From NCBI RefSeq assembly GCF_000802425.1, contig NZ_JRUD01000027.1, positions 54,268-118,267 of the forward strand: a DNA stretch of 64,000 nt. Direction: 5' to 3'. This DNA is from Pseudomonas flexibilis. GTDB lineage: Bacteria > Pseudomonadota > Gammaproteobacteria > Pseudomonadales > Pseudomonadaceae. The stretch's first letter is position 1, and each line of letters starts with the position of its first letter. The notes beneath the pieces were generated by a model. The model was not told the origin of the DNA. It searched no databases and was given only the letters and a program-made list of their open reading frames with translations. Positions 19,468 to 30,107 of this stretch are shown here, one piece after another. The translations under genes were made by a program, and so were the position numbers.

Positions 19468-20658
19468 ATGGAACGCGAAGGAAGCTACGACACCGGCGTC
19501 ACCGGCCTGGTGCTGTCCGGCGGCGGCGCGCGCGCGGCATATCAGGCCGGCGTGCTGAGGGCAATTGCCGAGCTGCTGCCCGATGCCACGCACAATCCCT
19601 TTCCGGTCATCGTCGGTACCTCGGCCGGGGCGATCAACGCCGTGGGGCTGGCCTGTGGCGCGCTGCAGTTTGGCGAGGCGGTAGAGCGCATCCGCACGGT
19701 CTGGCACAACCTGCATTGCGATCAGGTGTTCCGTAGTGACTGGCCTGGTCTGTTCCTGCAGGCCGGGCGTTTCGTGCGACGTGGCCTTCTCGGGATGCGC
19801 CGCGACAAGCCCCTGTCGCTGCTCGACAGCTCCCCGCTGCGCGGCATGATCGAGCGGGAGATGGATTTCAATGGCATAGCCGCGGCGATCCGCCAGCGCA
19901 GCCTGCGGGCGGTGGCGGTCACTGCGTTCAGCTACGATTCCGGCCATGCGGTGACCTTCTACCAGGGGTGGGGCGCGATCGATCCCTGGTTCCGCCATCG
20001 GCGGGTCGGTGTGCCGACGCGCCTCGGCGCGGATCATCTGCTGGCCAGTGCGGCGATTCCCCTGGTATTCCCTCCGGTGCGTCTCAACCACGAGTACTAC
20101 GGCGACGGTGCGGTGCGCCAGGTGGCGCCGATCAGCCCGGCGCTGCACCTGGGCGCCACGCGTATCCTGGTGGTGGGGGTAAGCAGCAACCCGGAGCGGG
20201 ACGATGCCGCGGCCCCGGCCAGCAACCAGCCGCCGAGCCTGGCGCGCATCGGTGGCCACCTGCTCAACAGCACCTTCGTCGACAACCTGGAGTCGGACAT
20301 CGAGCTGCTGGAGCGCCTCAACCATATCGGGCAGATCCTGCCGCCAGGGCGCGAGAGGCGGCAGCTGGGCTTGCGCAACGTGGATGTGCTGGTGATCAAC
20401 CCCAGCCAGCCCCTGGAGCCCATCGCCGCGCGGCACCGCAAGGCCCTGCCACGCTCGCTGCGCACCTTCCTGCGCGGGCCGGGCGCGACCCAGGCGGGTG
20501 GCGCCGGCGTGCTCAGTTACCTGCTGTTCGAGCCGGACTACTGCAACGAACTCATGGAGCTTGGCTACCGGGATGCGATGGCGCGGCGGGATGCGCTACG
20601 CGCCTTTCTGGGAGTGCAGCAGGCGCAGCCTGTTGCGGAGCTGGGCGTGCCGGGCTGA
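19468..20658 (+). CDS. Patatin-like phospholipase
   Basis: A 396-residue protein with all elements of a patatin Ser-Asp dyad hydrolase: oxyanion loop SGGGARAAYQAG (17-28), nucleophile elbow GTSAG with Ser52, and the aspartate in YYGDGAVRQ at about 213. There is no signal peptide, so it is probably cytoplasmic or secreted by another route. The substrate is inferred to be phospholipid or acylglycerol. A C-terminal extension of roughly 150 residues beyond the patatin core includes FLRGPGATQAGGAGVLSYLLFEP and is typical of a bacterial subgroup. It is separate from, but upstream of, the estA esterase gene on the same strand. Confidence 0.9.
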   Translation: MEREGSYDTGVTGLVLSGGGARAAYQAGVLRAIAELLPDATHNPFPVIVGTSAGAINAVGLACGALQFGEAVERIRTVWHNLHCDQVFRSDWPGLFLQAGRFVRRGLLGMRRDKPLSLLDSSPLRGMIEREMDFNGIAAAIRQRSLRAVAVTAFSYDSGHAVTFYQGWGAIDPWFRHRRVGVPTRLGADHLLASAAIPLVFPPVRLNHEYYGDGAVRQVAPISPALHLGATRILVVGVSSNPERDDAAAPASNQPPSLARIGGHLLNSTFVDNLESDIELLERLNHIGQILPPGRERRQLGLRNVDVLVINPSQPLEPIAARHRKALPRSLRTFLRGPGATQAGGAGVLSYLLFEPDYCNELMELGYRDAMARRDALRAFLGVQQAQPVAELGVPG

Positions 20659-20685
20659 CGGGGGCGCACCGGTGGGTCGGATGAA

Positions 20686-20713
20686 TTGTGCGGGGCGAAC
20701 AAGGGTCTAGTCT
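20686..20713 (+). promoter_or_regulatory. Putative promoter of estA
   Basis: TTGTGC-N16-TAGTCT, ending 64 bases before the estA start. It resembles a sigma-70 promoter, with mismatches in both hexamers. Confidence 0.35.
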
Positions 20714-20776
20714 GGGTGAGTGCGTTACGAACAACGCTCTGGAAGTTGTTCCGACAACCCTGACAGGAGTCGCTTC

Positions 20777-22681
20777 ATGCCCTTCCGACACCCTCTGGGC
20801 CTCAGCCTGCTGCTGGTCCTGCCCACGCTTTCCCTGGCCTCCCCCTATTCCCAGCTGGTGATCTTCGGCGATTCGCTGAGCGACAGCGGACAGTTCCCGG
20901 ACCTGCTCGGTCCGTTGGATGGCGTCGAGCCCATCGGCGGGCTGCGCATGACCAACCGCACCGGTCCCACCTATCGCGACAATCGAGACGAGGCATTCGC
21001 CGCCGTCGCGCCGCAGTATCTGGCGCAACGTCTGGGCCTGGCGGCATTGCCGTCCACTCCGGCGCTGCAGAACAACGACAACCCCGACGGCACCAACTAT
21101 GCCGTGGCCGGCTATCGTACCGACAACATCCTCGATTCGATCATCGAGCCCGATGGCTCGGTGGTGGAGCGCGCCGGTGTCACCTTGCGCGAGCGTGACG
21201 GCTACCTGGTCGATAAGCCGAGGGTCGACCCCAACACCCTGTTCCTGATCAACGGCGGTGGCAACGACCTGTTCCAGGGTCGCGTGGTGGATGCCGCCAG
21301 CGCTGCGGTCGCGTCTGCCGACCTGGTGACCGGGGTCGCGGCGCTACGCCAGGCCGGAGCGCGCTACATCATTGTCTCGGATCTGCCGGACGTGGGCCTG
21401 ACGCCTGCCGGCGCCGCGTCCGGCGATCGTGCCCAGTGGAGTAGTCTTTCCGCTGCCTTCAACCAGTCGCTACGCGACCAGCTGGCTGTCCAGGGAGCTT
21501 CGGTCATTCTCCTCAACGTACGTGGGCTGGTGGCGGAGGTGGTCGCCGATCCGGCGCGCTTCGGCTTCGATCCCGCCGTGGTACAGACGGATGTCTGCTT
21601 CAACGGCAATCAGTGCCAGATGGATCCCACCTGGGGTATCACCAGTCCGACCGCTGATCCCGATCGGCTGATGTTCTACGACGGCGTGCACCCCACCACC
21701 GCCGTGCATGCCATCAATGCCGACTACATCCATTCGATCCTCTCCGCACCGTGGGAAATCAGCCTGCTGCCCGAGATTGCGCTGGGCGGTCTGATGTCCC
21801 ATCAGCAGCAGCTGCGTCACGAGTGGCAGTCTGCGCGTGGCGATTGGCAGCGTCGGGGTGACTGGCACACCTTTGTCGCGGCCACCGGCCACAGCCGCGA
21901 TTTCGAGTCGGGCGCCGCGGTGAGCGAGGCGGACAACGACGGCCTGGGCATCACCCTCGGCAGCAGCTACCGGCTGGCCGACGCCTGGCGTTGGGGCTTC
22001 TCGCTGGGCCTGCAGGATCAGCGCCTGGAAACGCCGAGCGACTCCAGCTACAAGCTGGATGCCTACCTGCTGAGCACCTTCCTGCAGTACCAGCGCAGCC
22101 GGCTGTGGGCCGATGTCGGCCTGACCTACGGCAAGCTCGACTACCGCGACCTGGAGCGGCGCTTCGCGCTGGGCATCAGCGAGCGGGTGGAAAAGAGCGA
22201 GACGGACGGTGCGGTAGGCGGCGCCACGCTGCGTCTGGGTTATGCCCTGGGGCGCCGTGGGGCCTGGTCGTTCAGCCCGTTCATCAGCGCCGAGTATGCG
22301 CGGGTGGAGATGGATGCCTGGCGGGAACGCGGCGACAGCTCCAGCGCCTTGCGCTACGACGACCAGACCCGGGACAGCAAGCGCGCCGGTGTCGGGGTGG
22401 AGGCGCGCATTGGCATTGGCAGCCGTTCCGAGCTGTTCGGTGAGGTGGCCTGGGAGCGGGAGTTCGAGGACGAAGCGCGGGTGGTCGACATGGGGCTGGT
22501 GTCGGTGCCCGGCTTCGACTACGGCCTGCAGGGCTACACCCCGCATCGCGACCACACCCTGGCGACCCTTGGCGTGGCCACCGAGATTGGTCAGGCCTTC
22601 CAGGTGCGTCTGGCCTATCAGCTGCGCGACGCCGAAGAGCGCCAGCATGGCGCCAACCTGTCGCTGACCTGGGGCTTCTAG
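20777..22681 (+). CDS. estA: EstA, outer-membrane autotransporter GDSL esterase
   Basis: A 634-residue type V secreted lipase/esterase. The signal peptide is about 1-22. The passenger has the GDSL block FGDSLSDSG with nucleophile Ser33, block III GGGNDLF and the catalytic DGVHPT near residue 310. The C-terminal autotransporter beta-barrel spans about 350-634 and ends in the outer-membrane signature phenylalanine (SLTWGF). In P. aeruginosa EstA remains surface-attached and affects rhamnolipid production and motility. AGGAG upstream supports the ATG at 20777. The stop codon overlaps the stop of the convergent 63-residue gene. Confidence 0.96.
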   Translation: MPFRHPLGLSLLLVLPTLSLASPYSQLVIFGDSLSDSGQFPDLLGPLDGVEPIGGLRMTNRTGPTYRDNRDEAFAAVAPQYLAQRLGLAALPSTPALQNNDNPDGTNYAVAGYRTDNILDSIIEPDGSVVERAGVTLRERDGYLVDKPRVDPNTLFLINGGGNDLFQGRVVDAASAAVASADLVTGVAALRQAGARYIIVSDLPDVGLTPAGAASGDRAQWSSLSAAFNQSLRDQLAVQGASVILLNVRGLVAEVVADPARFGFDPAVVQTDVCFNGNQCQMDPTWGITSPTADPDRLMFYDGVHPTTAVHAINADYIHSILSAPWEISLLPEIALGGLMSHQQQLRHEWQSARGDWQRRGDWHTFVAATGHSRDFESGAAVSEADNDGLGITLGSSYRLADAWRWGFSLGLQDQRLETPSDSSYKLDAYLLSTFLQYQRSRLWADVGLTYGKLDYRDLERRFALGISERVEKSETDGAVGGATLRLGYALGRRGAWSFSPFISAEYARVEMDAWRERGDSSSALRYDDQTRDSKRAGVGVEARIGIGSRSELFGEVAWEREFEDEARVVDMGLVSVPGFDYGLQGYTPHRDHTLATLGVATEIGQAFQVRLAYQLRDAEERQHGANLSLTWGF

Positions 22682-22869
22682 CTGGCCATATCCCAGCGAC
22701 TGCGGTCCCGCAGCTGCCGCGAGGCGACGTAGCGGGGCCGGCCGCTGGTGTCCTCCAGTTCGGTGAGGCCGGCCAGCTGGCTGACGATGCGATAGCGGCG
22801 GCCGGCGGACTTGTCGGTGAGAGGGTAAAGCTGGGCGATGTGCTGGGCCAGTTCGGTAAGCGTGCTCAT
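22678..22869 (-). CDS. Small conserved-type hypothetical protein, 63 residues
   Basis: A 63-residue basic protein (MSTLTELAQHIAQLYPLTDK at the N-terminus) with a predicted helix at 3-15 and a mixed segment RRYRIVSQLAGLTELEDTSGR. It has no signal peptide, transmembrane segment or motif I recognise. Its stop overlaps the estA stop in the shared CTAG at 22678-22681. The low-bias start context has no clear Shine-Dalgarno. The amino-acid composition looks like a real protein rather than an antisense artefact, and I think similar small proteins occur in other pseudomonads. Function unknown. Confidence 0.6.
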   Translation of the reverse strand: MSTLTELAQHIAQLYPLTDKSAGRRYRIVSQLAGLTELEDTSGRPRYVASRQLRDRSRWDMAS

Positions 22870-22975
22870 AACTGCTTGCGCTGCCAGGAATGTTGGCAGC
22901 GTATGTACAGGACGCAGGTTACAGCTTGAGGTCAGGGCGTGGGGGTGATGCGCGGCTGTGAACTGGCTTTGAAGA

Positions 22976-23052
22976 TGGTGGGCCCGCTGGGACTCGAACC
23001 CAGGACCAAAGGATTATGAGTCCTCTGCTCTAACCGACTGAGCTACAGGCCC
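22976..23052 (-). tRNA. tRNA-Ile2 (CAT anticodon, lysidine-modified class)
   Basis: A 77-base cloverleaf on the minus strand with an encoded CCA. The acceptor stem GGGCCTG pairs with CGGGCCC. TAGCTCAGT gives the D arm, the anticodon loop is CTCATAA, and GGTTCGAGTCC gives the T arm. The anticodon CAT is shared by Met and Ile2. The GGGYCTG acceptor and A73 resemble Pseudomonas tRNA-Ile rather than elongator Met, so I assign Ile2, whose C34 would be converted to lysidine by TilS to read AUA. Elongator Met is the alternative. It lies just downstream of the rpoD terminator. Confidence 0.9.
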
Positions 23053-23116
23053 TCAGCAGGAGGGGCGGAGTATAACGGTCGCCTCGCCCGGGGCCAACTG
23101 CTTGAGCCACAAACGA

Positions 23117-23141
23117 AAACCCCCGGCAGGGCCGGGGGTTT
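23117..23141 (-). terminator. Rho-independent terminator of rpoD
   Basis: Arms AAACCCCCGGC (23117-23127) and its complement (23131-23141) around AGG, six bases after the rpoD stop. On the minus strand the stem is followed by a T-rich tract. Confidence 0.9.
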
Positions 23142-23146
23142 GTCGA

Positions 23147-25000
<1,854 letters not shown>

Positions 25001-25066
25001 GGCACCCTATCCACTGACGGTCTGGCGGGCTGAAAACAAGCCGGGGATTATAGCCGAAAACCGCGC

Positions 25067-26926
25067 TTACAAGCCAGATGTGCTTGCGGGAGCGGCTTCG
25101 TTGTCGCGGCTCAACAGCCTGCGCAACTGGTCTTTTTCATCTGCGCTCAGGTCGGTTAGACGTGCTTTCTGCAGCAGATGTTCAAGGCGGCGTTCGCGCT
25201 GGCGGGTTACGAGCCTAGTTATAGTGTCGAAAAACTGTTGTTCAAGGTTGTCCGGCGCAATGAGCCACTCCTTCTCGGCCAGTGCGCGCAGCAGGCGACC
25301 CTGTTCGGTGCCATGCCAGCGGGCGATCAGGTGCAGGGCCCGCAAGCGCGGATTCTTCTGCAGGGCTTCGAGCAGCGCCACCAGTAACTGGGCATAGGTA
25401 TCGTCCTCGGCGGCGAAGCTGCCGGCGTTCTCCACCTTCTGAGCCAATTCCGGGTGATGCAGCAGAGTGCGCAATGCGCTCAGGTTCGGGGGTTCGACGC
25501 CGCTCGCGGCACGCGAGGCACGTGGCGACGAACGGCGCTGCCCCATGGACGGTCGTTCGCTGCGCGGCTGCCCGTAGGGCGGCGGGGAATCCATCGGCGC
25601 AGCTTGCGTGGGTGCCGGAGGGGCGGGCTGCAGCTGCTGCAGGGCCTCGCCGCCGAGCCCGGTCAGGTCGGATAGGCGCTGGCGCATCAGGGTGCGCAGG
25701 TTGGCGCCGGGAATCTTTTCGATGAGCGGTGCAGCCAGGGTCGCCAGGTGTGCCTTGCCCTCCAGCGAGCGCGGGTCGGCCTCCTCGCTGAGCTGCTCGA
25801 AGAAGTAGTCGGCCAGCGAGCGCGCCTGCTGATGGATGCGCGCCTGGAAGGCCTCGGTGCCTTCGCGGCGTACCAGGCTGTCCGGGTCTTCGCCTTCGGG
25901 CAGGAACAGGAAGCGCGCGCGCCGTCCGTCCTGCAGGTTGGGCAGGGTGGCTTCCAGTGCGCGCCAGGCCGCCTTGCGGCCGGCGCTGTCACCGTCGAAA
26001 CAGAACAGCACGCTGGGGACCAGGCGGAACAGGCGCTTGAGATGCTCCTCGCTGGTGGCGGTGCCCAGGGTGGCCACGGCGTTACGCAGGCCGAGCTGGG
26101 CCAGGGCGATGACGTCCATGTAGCCCTCGACCACCATGATCTCGTCGAGGTTGCGGTTGTGCTGGCGCGCCTCGAACAGGCCGTAGAGCTCCTGGCCCTT
26201 GTGGAACACCGGGGTTTCCGGCGAGTTGAGATACTTGGGCTTGTCGTCGCCCAGTACGCGGCCGCCGAAGGCGATCACCCGGCCGCGGCTGTCGCGGATC
26301 GGGAACATGATGCGGTCGCGGAAGCGATCGTAGCGCCGGCCGGTTTCGGTGTTTTCGATCAGCAGGCCGGCGTCGATCATCGCCTTCTGCTGCAGTGGGT
26401 CTTCGCCCAGGTGCTTGAGCAGGCCGTCCCAGCCAGGTGGGGCGAAGCCGAGCGCGAAGTCACGGGCGATGATCCCGGACACGCCGCGACCCTTGAGGTA
26501 GTCCACCGCCGCCTTGCGTGCCGGATGGCTCTTGAGTGCCTGGCGGTAATAGTCACTGGCGGCGGCGAGCAGCGGGTAGAGCGGCGAATCGACCGGCTGC
26601 CGGGAACGATTCCCGGGGCCGCGCTCCTCGCGGGGCACGTCCATGCCGATGCGCTTGGCCAGATCCTCGACTGCCTGGGGAAAATCCAGGTGGTCGTGGT
26701 CCATCACGAAGCCCAGGGCATTGCCGCCGGCGCCGCAGCCGAAGCAGTAGTAGAACTGCTTGTCGGGGCTGACCGTGAAGGAGGGGGTCTTTTCCTTGTG
26801 GAACGGGCAGCAGGCGCTGTAGTTCTTGCCGGTCTTCTTCAGTTGGACGCGCGAACCCACCACGTCGACGATATCGGTGCGGTTGAGCAGATCATCGATG
26901 AAGGACTGTGGGATCAGGCCGGCCAT
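25067..26926 (-). CDS. dnaG: DnaG primase
   Basis: A 619-residue primase that makes RNA primers at the replication fork. The N-terminal CHC2 zinc finger has ligands near Cys40, His43, Cys61 and Cys64 ([11 protein letters not shown] ... CFGC). The RNAP basic segment and Toprim core follow ([12 protein letters not shown], then [11 protein letters not shown]). A proline-rich linker around 430-475 joins the C-terminal DnaB-binding domain. It is somewhat shorter than the P. aeruginosa protein as I recall it, the difference probably being in the linker. Two hairpins separate it from rpsU upstream; rpoD follows. Confidence 0.98.
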   Translation of the reverse strand: MAGLIPQSFIDDLLNRTDIVDVVGSRVQLKKTGKNYSACCPFHKEKTPSFTVSPDKQFYYCFGCGAGGNALGFVMDHDHLDFPQAVEDLAKRIGMDVPREERGPGNRSRQPVDSPLYPLLAAASDYYRQALKSHPARKAAVDYLKGRGVSGIIARDFALGFAPPGWDGLLKHLGEDPLQQKAMIDAGLLIENTETGRRYDRFRDRIMFPIRDSRGRVIAFGGRVLGDDKPKYLNSPETPVFHKGQELYGLFEARQHNRNLDEIMVVEGYMDVIALAQLGLRNAVATLGTATSEEHLKRLFRLVPSVLFCFDGDSAGRKAAWRALEATLPNLQDGRRARFLFLPEGEDPDSLVRREGTEAFQARIHQQARSLADYFFEQLSEEADPRSLEGKAHLATLAAPLIEKIPGANLRTLMRQRLSDLTGLGGEALQQLQPAPPAPTQAAPMDSPPPYGQPRSERPSMGQRRSSPRASRAASGVEPPNLSALRTLLHHPELAQKVENAGSFAAEDDTYAQLLVALLEALQKNPRLRALHLIARWHGTEQGRLLRALAEKEWLIAPDNLEQQFFDTITRLVTRQRERRLEHLLQKARLTDLSADEKDQLRRLLSRDNEAAPASTSGL

Positions 26927-26963
26927 GGGGCGTCAGGATACGCTCGTGCAGACGGAAACGGAA

Positions 26964-26988
26964 AAGCCTCGTCCGCAGGACGAGGCTT
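26964..26988 (-). terminator. Internal terminator between rpsU and dnaG
   Basis: Exact 11-base arms AAGCCTCGTCC and its complement around GCA. On the minus strand they are followed by TTCCGTTTCCG after a short T run. It lies 38 bases before the dnaG start, in the place of the classical attenuating terminator T1 of the macromolecular synthesis operon, which lowers dnaG relative to rpsU. Confidence 0.8.
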
Positions 26989-27007
26989 GCGTGGCATCCA
27001 GATATGC

Positions 27008-27032
27008 CAACGCCCGGCGGAGCCGGGCGTTG
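27008..27032 (-). other. Second hairpin just after rpsU
   Basis: Exact 11-base arms CAACGCCCGGC and its complement around GGA, 20 bases past the rpsU stop. No T run follows, so it may stabilise the rpsU 3' end or act with the neighbouring terminator. Confidence 0.75.
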
Positions 27033-27052
27033 TGATCAGCCAGCGCTGTAAC

Positions 27053-27268
27053 TCAGTACAGGCGCTCGCGACGGCGCTGTTCGCGCTGAACCTTCTTGGC
27101 GTGACGCTTCACGGCGGCGGCAGCCTTGCGCTTACGCTCGGCGGTCGGCTTTTCGTAGAATTCGCGGCTGCGGACTTCGGCCAGAACACCAGCCTTTTCG
27201 CAGGAGCGCTTGAAGCGACGCAGGGCTACGTCGAAGGGTTCGTTCTCTTTAACTTTGACGGCGGGCAT
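27053..27268 (-). CDS. rpsU: Ribosomal protein bS21
   Basis: A 71-residue, highly basic small-subunit protein beginning [19 protein letters not shown] and ending [15 protein letters not shown]. Length and sequence are diagnostic. bS21 helps mRNA base-pair with the 16S 3' end during initiation. The ATG at 27268 is chosen; an in-frame ATG six codons upstream is not conserved in the family. It is the first gene of the rpsU-dnaG-rpoD cluster and is divergent from tsaD. Confidence 0.98.
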   Translation of the reverse strand: MPAVKVKENEPFDVALRRFKRSCEKAGVLAEVRSREFYEKPTAERKRKAAAAVKRHAKKVQREQRRRERLY

Positions 27269-27352
27269 CCAGGTCGTACCTTTCAATTACCAGGTGTGGT
27301 GAACGCTCTCCTGCAAGCGGCACTGGAGGACGTCGGTTTTCAAGGGTTGCGG

Positions 27353-27381
27353 ATGTTACCCCTTCGCCCTGCGGAATGCAA
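27353..27381 (-). promoter_or_regulatory. Putative sigma-70 promoter of rpsU
   Basis: On the minus strand TTGCAT-N17-TAACAT, with optimal spacing. Transcription would begin near 27346, giving a leader of about 78 bases before rpsU. It fits the strong expression expected, but is inferred from sequence only. Confidence 0.6.
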
Positions 27382-27472
27382 AGGGCCTTCATCGAAAAGC
27401 GCTGGTCGGGGCTGGGGGTGGGGATTATCATGCGCGCCTCCATTATTTGCCAGGCTGGAAGCGGTGTACCCC

Positions 27473-28498
27473 ATGCGCGTGCTGGGACTGGAAACCTCCT
27501 GCGACGAAACCGGCGTCGCCCTCTATGACAGCGAGCAGGGCCTGCTGGCCGATGCGCTGTTCAGTCAGATCGACCTGCACCGCGTCTACGGCGGCGTGGT
27601 GCCCGAGCTGGCATCGCGCGACCACGTCAAGCGCATGCTGCCGCTGATCCGTCAGGTGCTCGACGAGGCCGGCTGTGCGGCGGAATCCATCGACGCCATC
27701 GCCTACACCGCGGGTCCGGGCCTGGTCGGCGCCCTGTTGGTGGGTGCCTCCTGCGCCCAGGCGCTGGCCTTCGCCTGGGGCATCCCGGCGGTCGGCGTAC
27801 ACCACATGGAAGGCCACCTGCTGGCGCCGATGCTGGAAGAGCAGCCGCCGCAGTTCCCGTTCGTCGCCTTGCTGGTCTCCGGCGGTCACACCCAGCTGGT
27901 GCGCGTCGATGGCATCGGCCGATACGAGCTGCTCGGCGAGTCCCTGGACGACGCCGCCGGCGAGGCCTTTGACAAGACCGCCAAGCTCATGGGGCTGCCC
28001 TACCCGGGCGGCCCGGAGATCGCCCGGCTGGCCGAGCGCGGCACGCCGGGACGCTTCGTGTTCCCCCGGCCGATGACCGATCGGCCGGGCCTGGAATTCA
28101 GCTTCAGCGGCCTGAAGACCTTCACCCTGAACACCTGGCAGCGCTGCCAGGCCGACGGCGGCGAGATCGAGCAGAGTCGCTGTGATGTGGCGTTGGCCTT
28201 CCAGACCGCCGTGGTCGAGACCCTGACCATCAAGTGCAAGCGCGCCCTCAAGCAGACTGGCCTGAAGAGCCTGGTGATCGCCGGCGGCGTCAGCGCCAAC
28301 CAGGCGCTGCGTCGCTCGCTGGAAAAGATGCTCGGCGACATGAAGGGGCAGGTGTTCTATGCCCGCCCGCGCTTCTGCACCGACAACGGCGCCATGATCG
28401 CCTACGCCGGCTGTCAGCGGCTGCTGGCCGGCCAGCAGGACGGGCCGGGCATCGACGTGCGGGCGCGCTGGCCAATGGACACCCTGCCGGCGATCTAA
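27473..28498 (+). CDS. tsaD: TsaD, tRNA N6-threonylcarbamoyladenosine transferase subunit
   Basis: A 341-residue ASKHA-fold protein. With TsaB and TsaE it transfers threonylcarbamoyl from the AMP adduct to A37 of ANN-decoding tRNAs. Metal-ligand histidines are at 111 and 115 ([13 protein letters not shown]). Other signatures are [14 protein letters not shown] at the N-terminus, LVSGGHTQL, and the nucleotide-binding [13 protein letters not shown] and [12 protein letters not shown]. The ATG at 27473 gives the normal length. The gene is divergent from rpsU, a conserved arrangement, and convergent with plsY, with only five bases between stops. Confidence 0.98.
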   Translation: MRVLGLETSCDETGVALYDSEQGLLADALFSQIDLHRVYGGVVPELASRDHVKRMLPLIRQVLDEAGCAAESIDAIAYTAGPGLVGALLVGASCAQALAFAWGIPAVGVHHMEGHLLAPMLEEQPPQFPFVALLVSGGHTQLVRVDGIGRYELLGESLDDAAGEAFDKTAKLMGLPYPGGPEIARLAERGTPGRFVFPRPMTDRPGLEFSFSGLKTFTLNTWQRCQADGGEIEQSRCDVALAFQTAVVETLTIKCKRALKQTGLKSLVIAGGVSANQALRRSLEKMLGDMKGQVFYARPRFCTDNGAMIAYAGCQRLLAGQQDGPGIDVRARWPMDTLPAI

Positions 28499-28503
28499 CC
28501 TGA

Positions 28504-29073
28504 TCAGAAATGCCGTTCGCGGCCGGCCAGCAGATCGCGCAGGTTGGCGCGGTGGCGCCAGACGATCAGGAGCGTCAGCACACACGCAGGCAAGAGTGCC
28601 GCCGGCATTTGCCAGGCCAGCAGCGGCAGGGTCAAGGGCGTGGCGATCAATGCCGCCAGCGAGCTGATGCGCGTCAGTATGAACACCAGCAGCCAGGTGG
28701 CGATCGCCAGCAGGGCGGCGGGCAGGTACAGGCCGATGAAGAGGCCGGCTGCGGTGGCCACGCCCTTGCCGCCGCGGAAGCGGAAGAACACCGGGAACAG
28801 GTGCCCAAGCACGGCGGCCACGCCGACCCAGGCCTGCTGCTGGATACTGAGCCCGGCGAGTTGGGCAAGCACCACCGGCAGCCAGCCCTTGAGCAGGTCG
28901 CCGAGCAGGGTGAGGATGGCCAGGCGCCGACCGGCGACCCGCAACATGTTGCTGGCCCCGGGATTTCCGGAACCCTGTGCACGCGGGTCCGGGCCGCCGC
29001 TCAGCTGGCTGAGCAGGATGGCGAAGGACAGCGAGCCCAACAGGTAGGCCAGGATTGCCAGCAACCAGAACAT
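28504..29073 (-). CDS. plsY: PlsY, acyl-phosphate:glycerol-3-phosphate acyltransferase
   Basis: A 189-residue integral membrane protein with about five hydrophobic helices. It makes lysophosphatidate from acyl-phosphate in the inner membrane. Three conserved loops are visible: [13 protein letters not shown] near residue 33, the glycine-rich [12 protein letters not shown] near residue 98, and [12 protein letters not shown] near the C-terminus. Length is typical. It converges on tsaD and is divergent from folB. Confidence 0.96.
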   Translation of the reverse strand: MFWLLAILAYLLGSLSFAILLSQLSGGPDPRAQGSGNPGASNMLRVAGRRLAILTLLGDLLKGWLPVVLAQLAGLSIQQQAWVGVAAVLGHLFPVFFRFRGGKGVATAAGLFIGLYLPAALLAIATWLLVFILTRISSLAALIATPLTLPLLAWQMPAALLPACVLTLLIVWRHRANLRDLLAGRERHF

Positions 29074-29148
29074 GAGAGCCGATCCGGGGCGAGGGAGTCC
29101 CGATTCTAGCGGGGTCGCACGCCCCTTGTCGTGCCGCGGAGAGCGCAG

Positions 29149-29502
29149 TTGGACAATGTGTTTATCGAGGGTCTGGAAGTGGACACCGTCATCGGCGTCT
29201 ACGACTGGGAACGGGAGATCCGCCAGTGCCTGCGTCTGGACCTGGTCTGCGCCTGGGACAATCGCCGCCCCGCTGCGGGCGACGATCTGAATCTGGCGCT
29301 GGATTACGCCGCGCTGGCCGAGCGCATCCAGGCCTTCGCCGCCCAGGCGCGCTACCAGCTGGTGGAAACGTTCGCCGAGCAGTTGGCTGCCGTGCTGATG
29401 GCCGATTTCCAGATTCCCTGGCTGCGCCTGAAGATCACCAAGCCGGGCGCCGTGCCGGCAGCTGCCGGGGTGGGTGTGGAGATCGAACGCGGATGTCGCT
29501 GA
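29149..29502 (+). CDS. folB: FolB, dihydroneopterin aldolase (TTG start)
   Basis: A 117-residue enzyme of folate synthesis cleaving dihydroneopterin to 6-hydroxymethyl-dihydropterin. It carries the conserved [20 protein letters not shown] opening, [12 protein letters not shown], and the catalytic lysine in LKITKPGAV. The best start is TTG at 29149: GGAGA lies at 29138-29142 with ideal spacing, and the protein then begins MDNVFIEGL as in relatives. A GTG at 29131 would add six residues but lacks a Shine-Dalgarno. It overlaps folK by ten bases. Confidence 0.93.
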   Translation: MDNVFIEGLEVDTVIGVYDWEREIRQCLRLDLVCAWDNRRPAAGDDLNLALDYAALAERIQAFAAQARYQLVETFAEQLAAVLMADFQIPWLRLKITKPGAVPAAAGVGVEIERGCR

Positions 29503-30032
29503 ACCAGGTGCTGCTCGGCCTGGGCAGTAACACGGACCGGGAAATCCATCTGCGCGCCGGTCTGGAGGCGCTGGATGAGGTGCTCGACGACCTGCGCTGC
29601 TCGCCGGTGTTCGAGAGCCTGCCGGTGGGCATCCGCAGCGGGCCGTTCCTGAACATGGTGGTCAGCGGCATCAGCCGCCTGCCATTGACGGAGCTGGACC
29701 GCCGGCTGAAGTTCATCGAAGCCGACAACGGCCGCTATGCTCCGGAGCGCAAGGGCCTGACCCTGGATATCGACGTGCTGTTGTTCGACGACTGCATCGG
29801 CGACTTCCATGGCCTGATCCTGCCGCGCGCCGAAATCCTGCGTAACGCCTTCGTGCTCTGGCCGCTGGCGCTCCTGGCGCCCGAACGCCGCCACCCGGTG
29901 GCCGGCCAGACCTTCGCCGAGCTGTGGGCGCAGGCGCGCATCGACCAACAGCTGTGGCCGGTGCCCTTCCAGTGGCGTGGCCGCGAGCTGACGCCGGCGG
30001 CGCTGGTCGAACGGTATCCGCGTCCAGCCTGA
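29493..30032 (+). CDS. folK: FolK, 6-hydroxymethyl-7,8-dihydropterin pyrophosphokinase
   Basis: A 179-residue enzyme passing pyrophosphate from ATP to hydroxymethyl-dihydropterin, the next folate step after FolB. Family signatures: [22 protein letters not shown] at the N-terminus, [20 protein letters not shown] with the metal-binding DIDVL, and [21 protein letters not shown]. The ATG at 29493 overlaps the folB end. The C-terminus extends past the conserved core by about 30 residues. It converges on cca across a palindromic repeat. Confidence 0.93.
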   Translation: MSLNQVLLGLGSNTDREIHLRAGLEALDEVLDDLRCSPVFESLPVGIRSGPFLNMVVSGISRLPLTELDRRLKFIEADNGRYAPERKGLTLDIDVLLFDDCIGDFHGLILPRAEILRNAFVLWPLALLAPERRHPVAGQTFAELWAQARIDQQLWPVPFQWRGRELTPAALVERYPRPA

Positions 30033-30073
30033 TCAGCTCGGTAGGGGGGCAGCGCTTTTCCTGGCCGCCGAGC

Positions 30074-30107
30074 GGTGGCCAAGGCAGAGCCTTGACCACC
30101 CTACACG
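30074..30107. repeat. Single unit of the TAGGGTGG palindromic repeat family, overlapping the cca stop
   Basis: Twelve-base arms (30074-30085 and 30089-30100, one mismatch) enclose AGA. Read on the minus strand it is TAGGGTGGTCAAGGCT followed by its inverted half, paralleling TAGGGTGGACAACGCT at 63-78 in the hisA-hisF repeat. The TAG that ends cca is the first three bases of this motif. It probably also marks the folK/cca transcript ends. Confidence 0.75.

Noticed and set aside
22976..23052. Assignment of the CAT-anticodon tRNA as elongator methionine
   Set aside because: The GGGCCTG acceptor stem resembles Pseudomonas tRNA-Ile more than tRNA-Met, so Ile2 is preferred; not fully excluded.
25748..28498. 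916-residue frame running antisense through dnaG and rpsU into tsaD
   Set aside because: Only the last 341 codons are real (TsaD). The upstream part is antisense to dnaG and rpsU.
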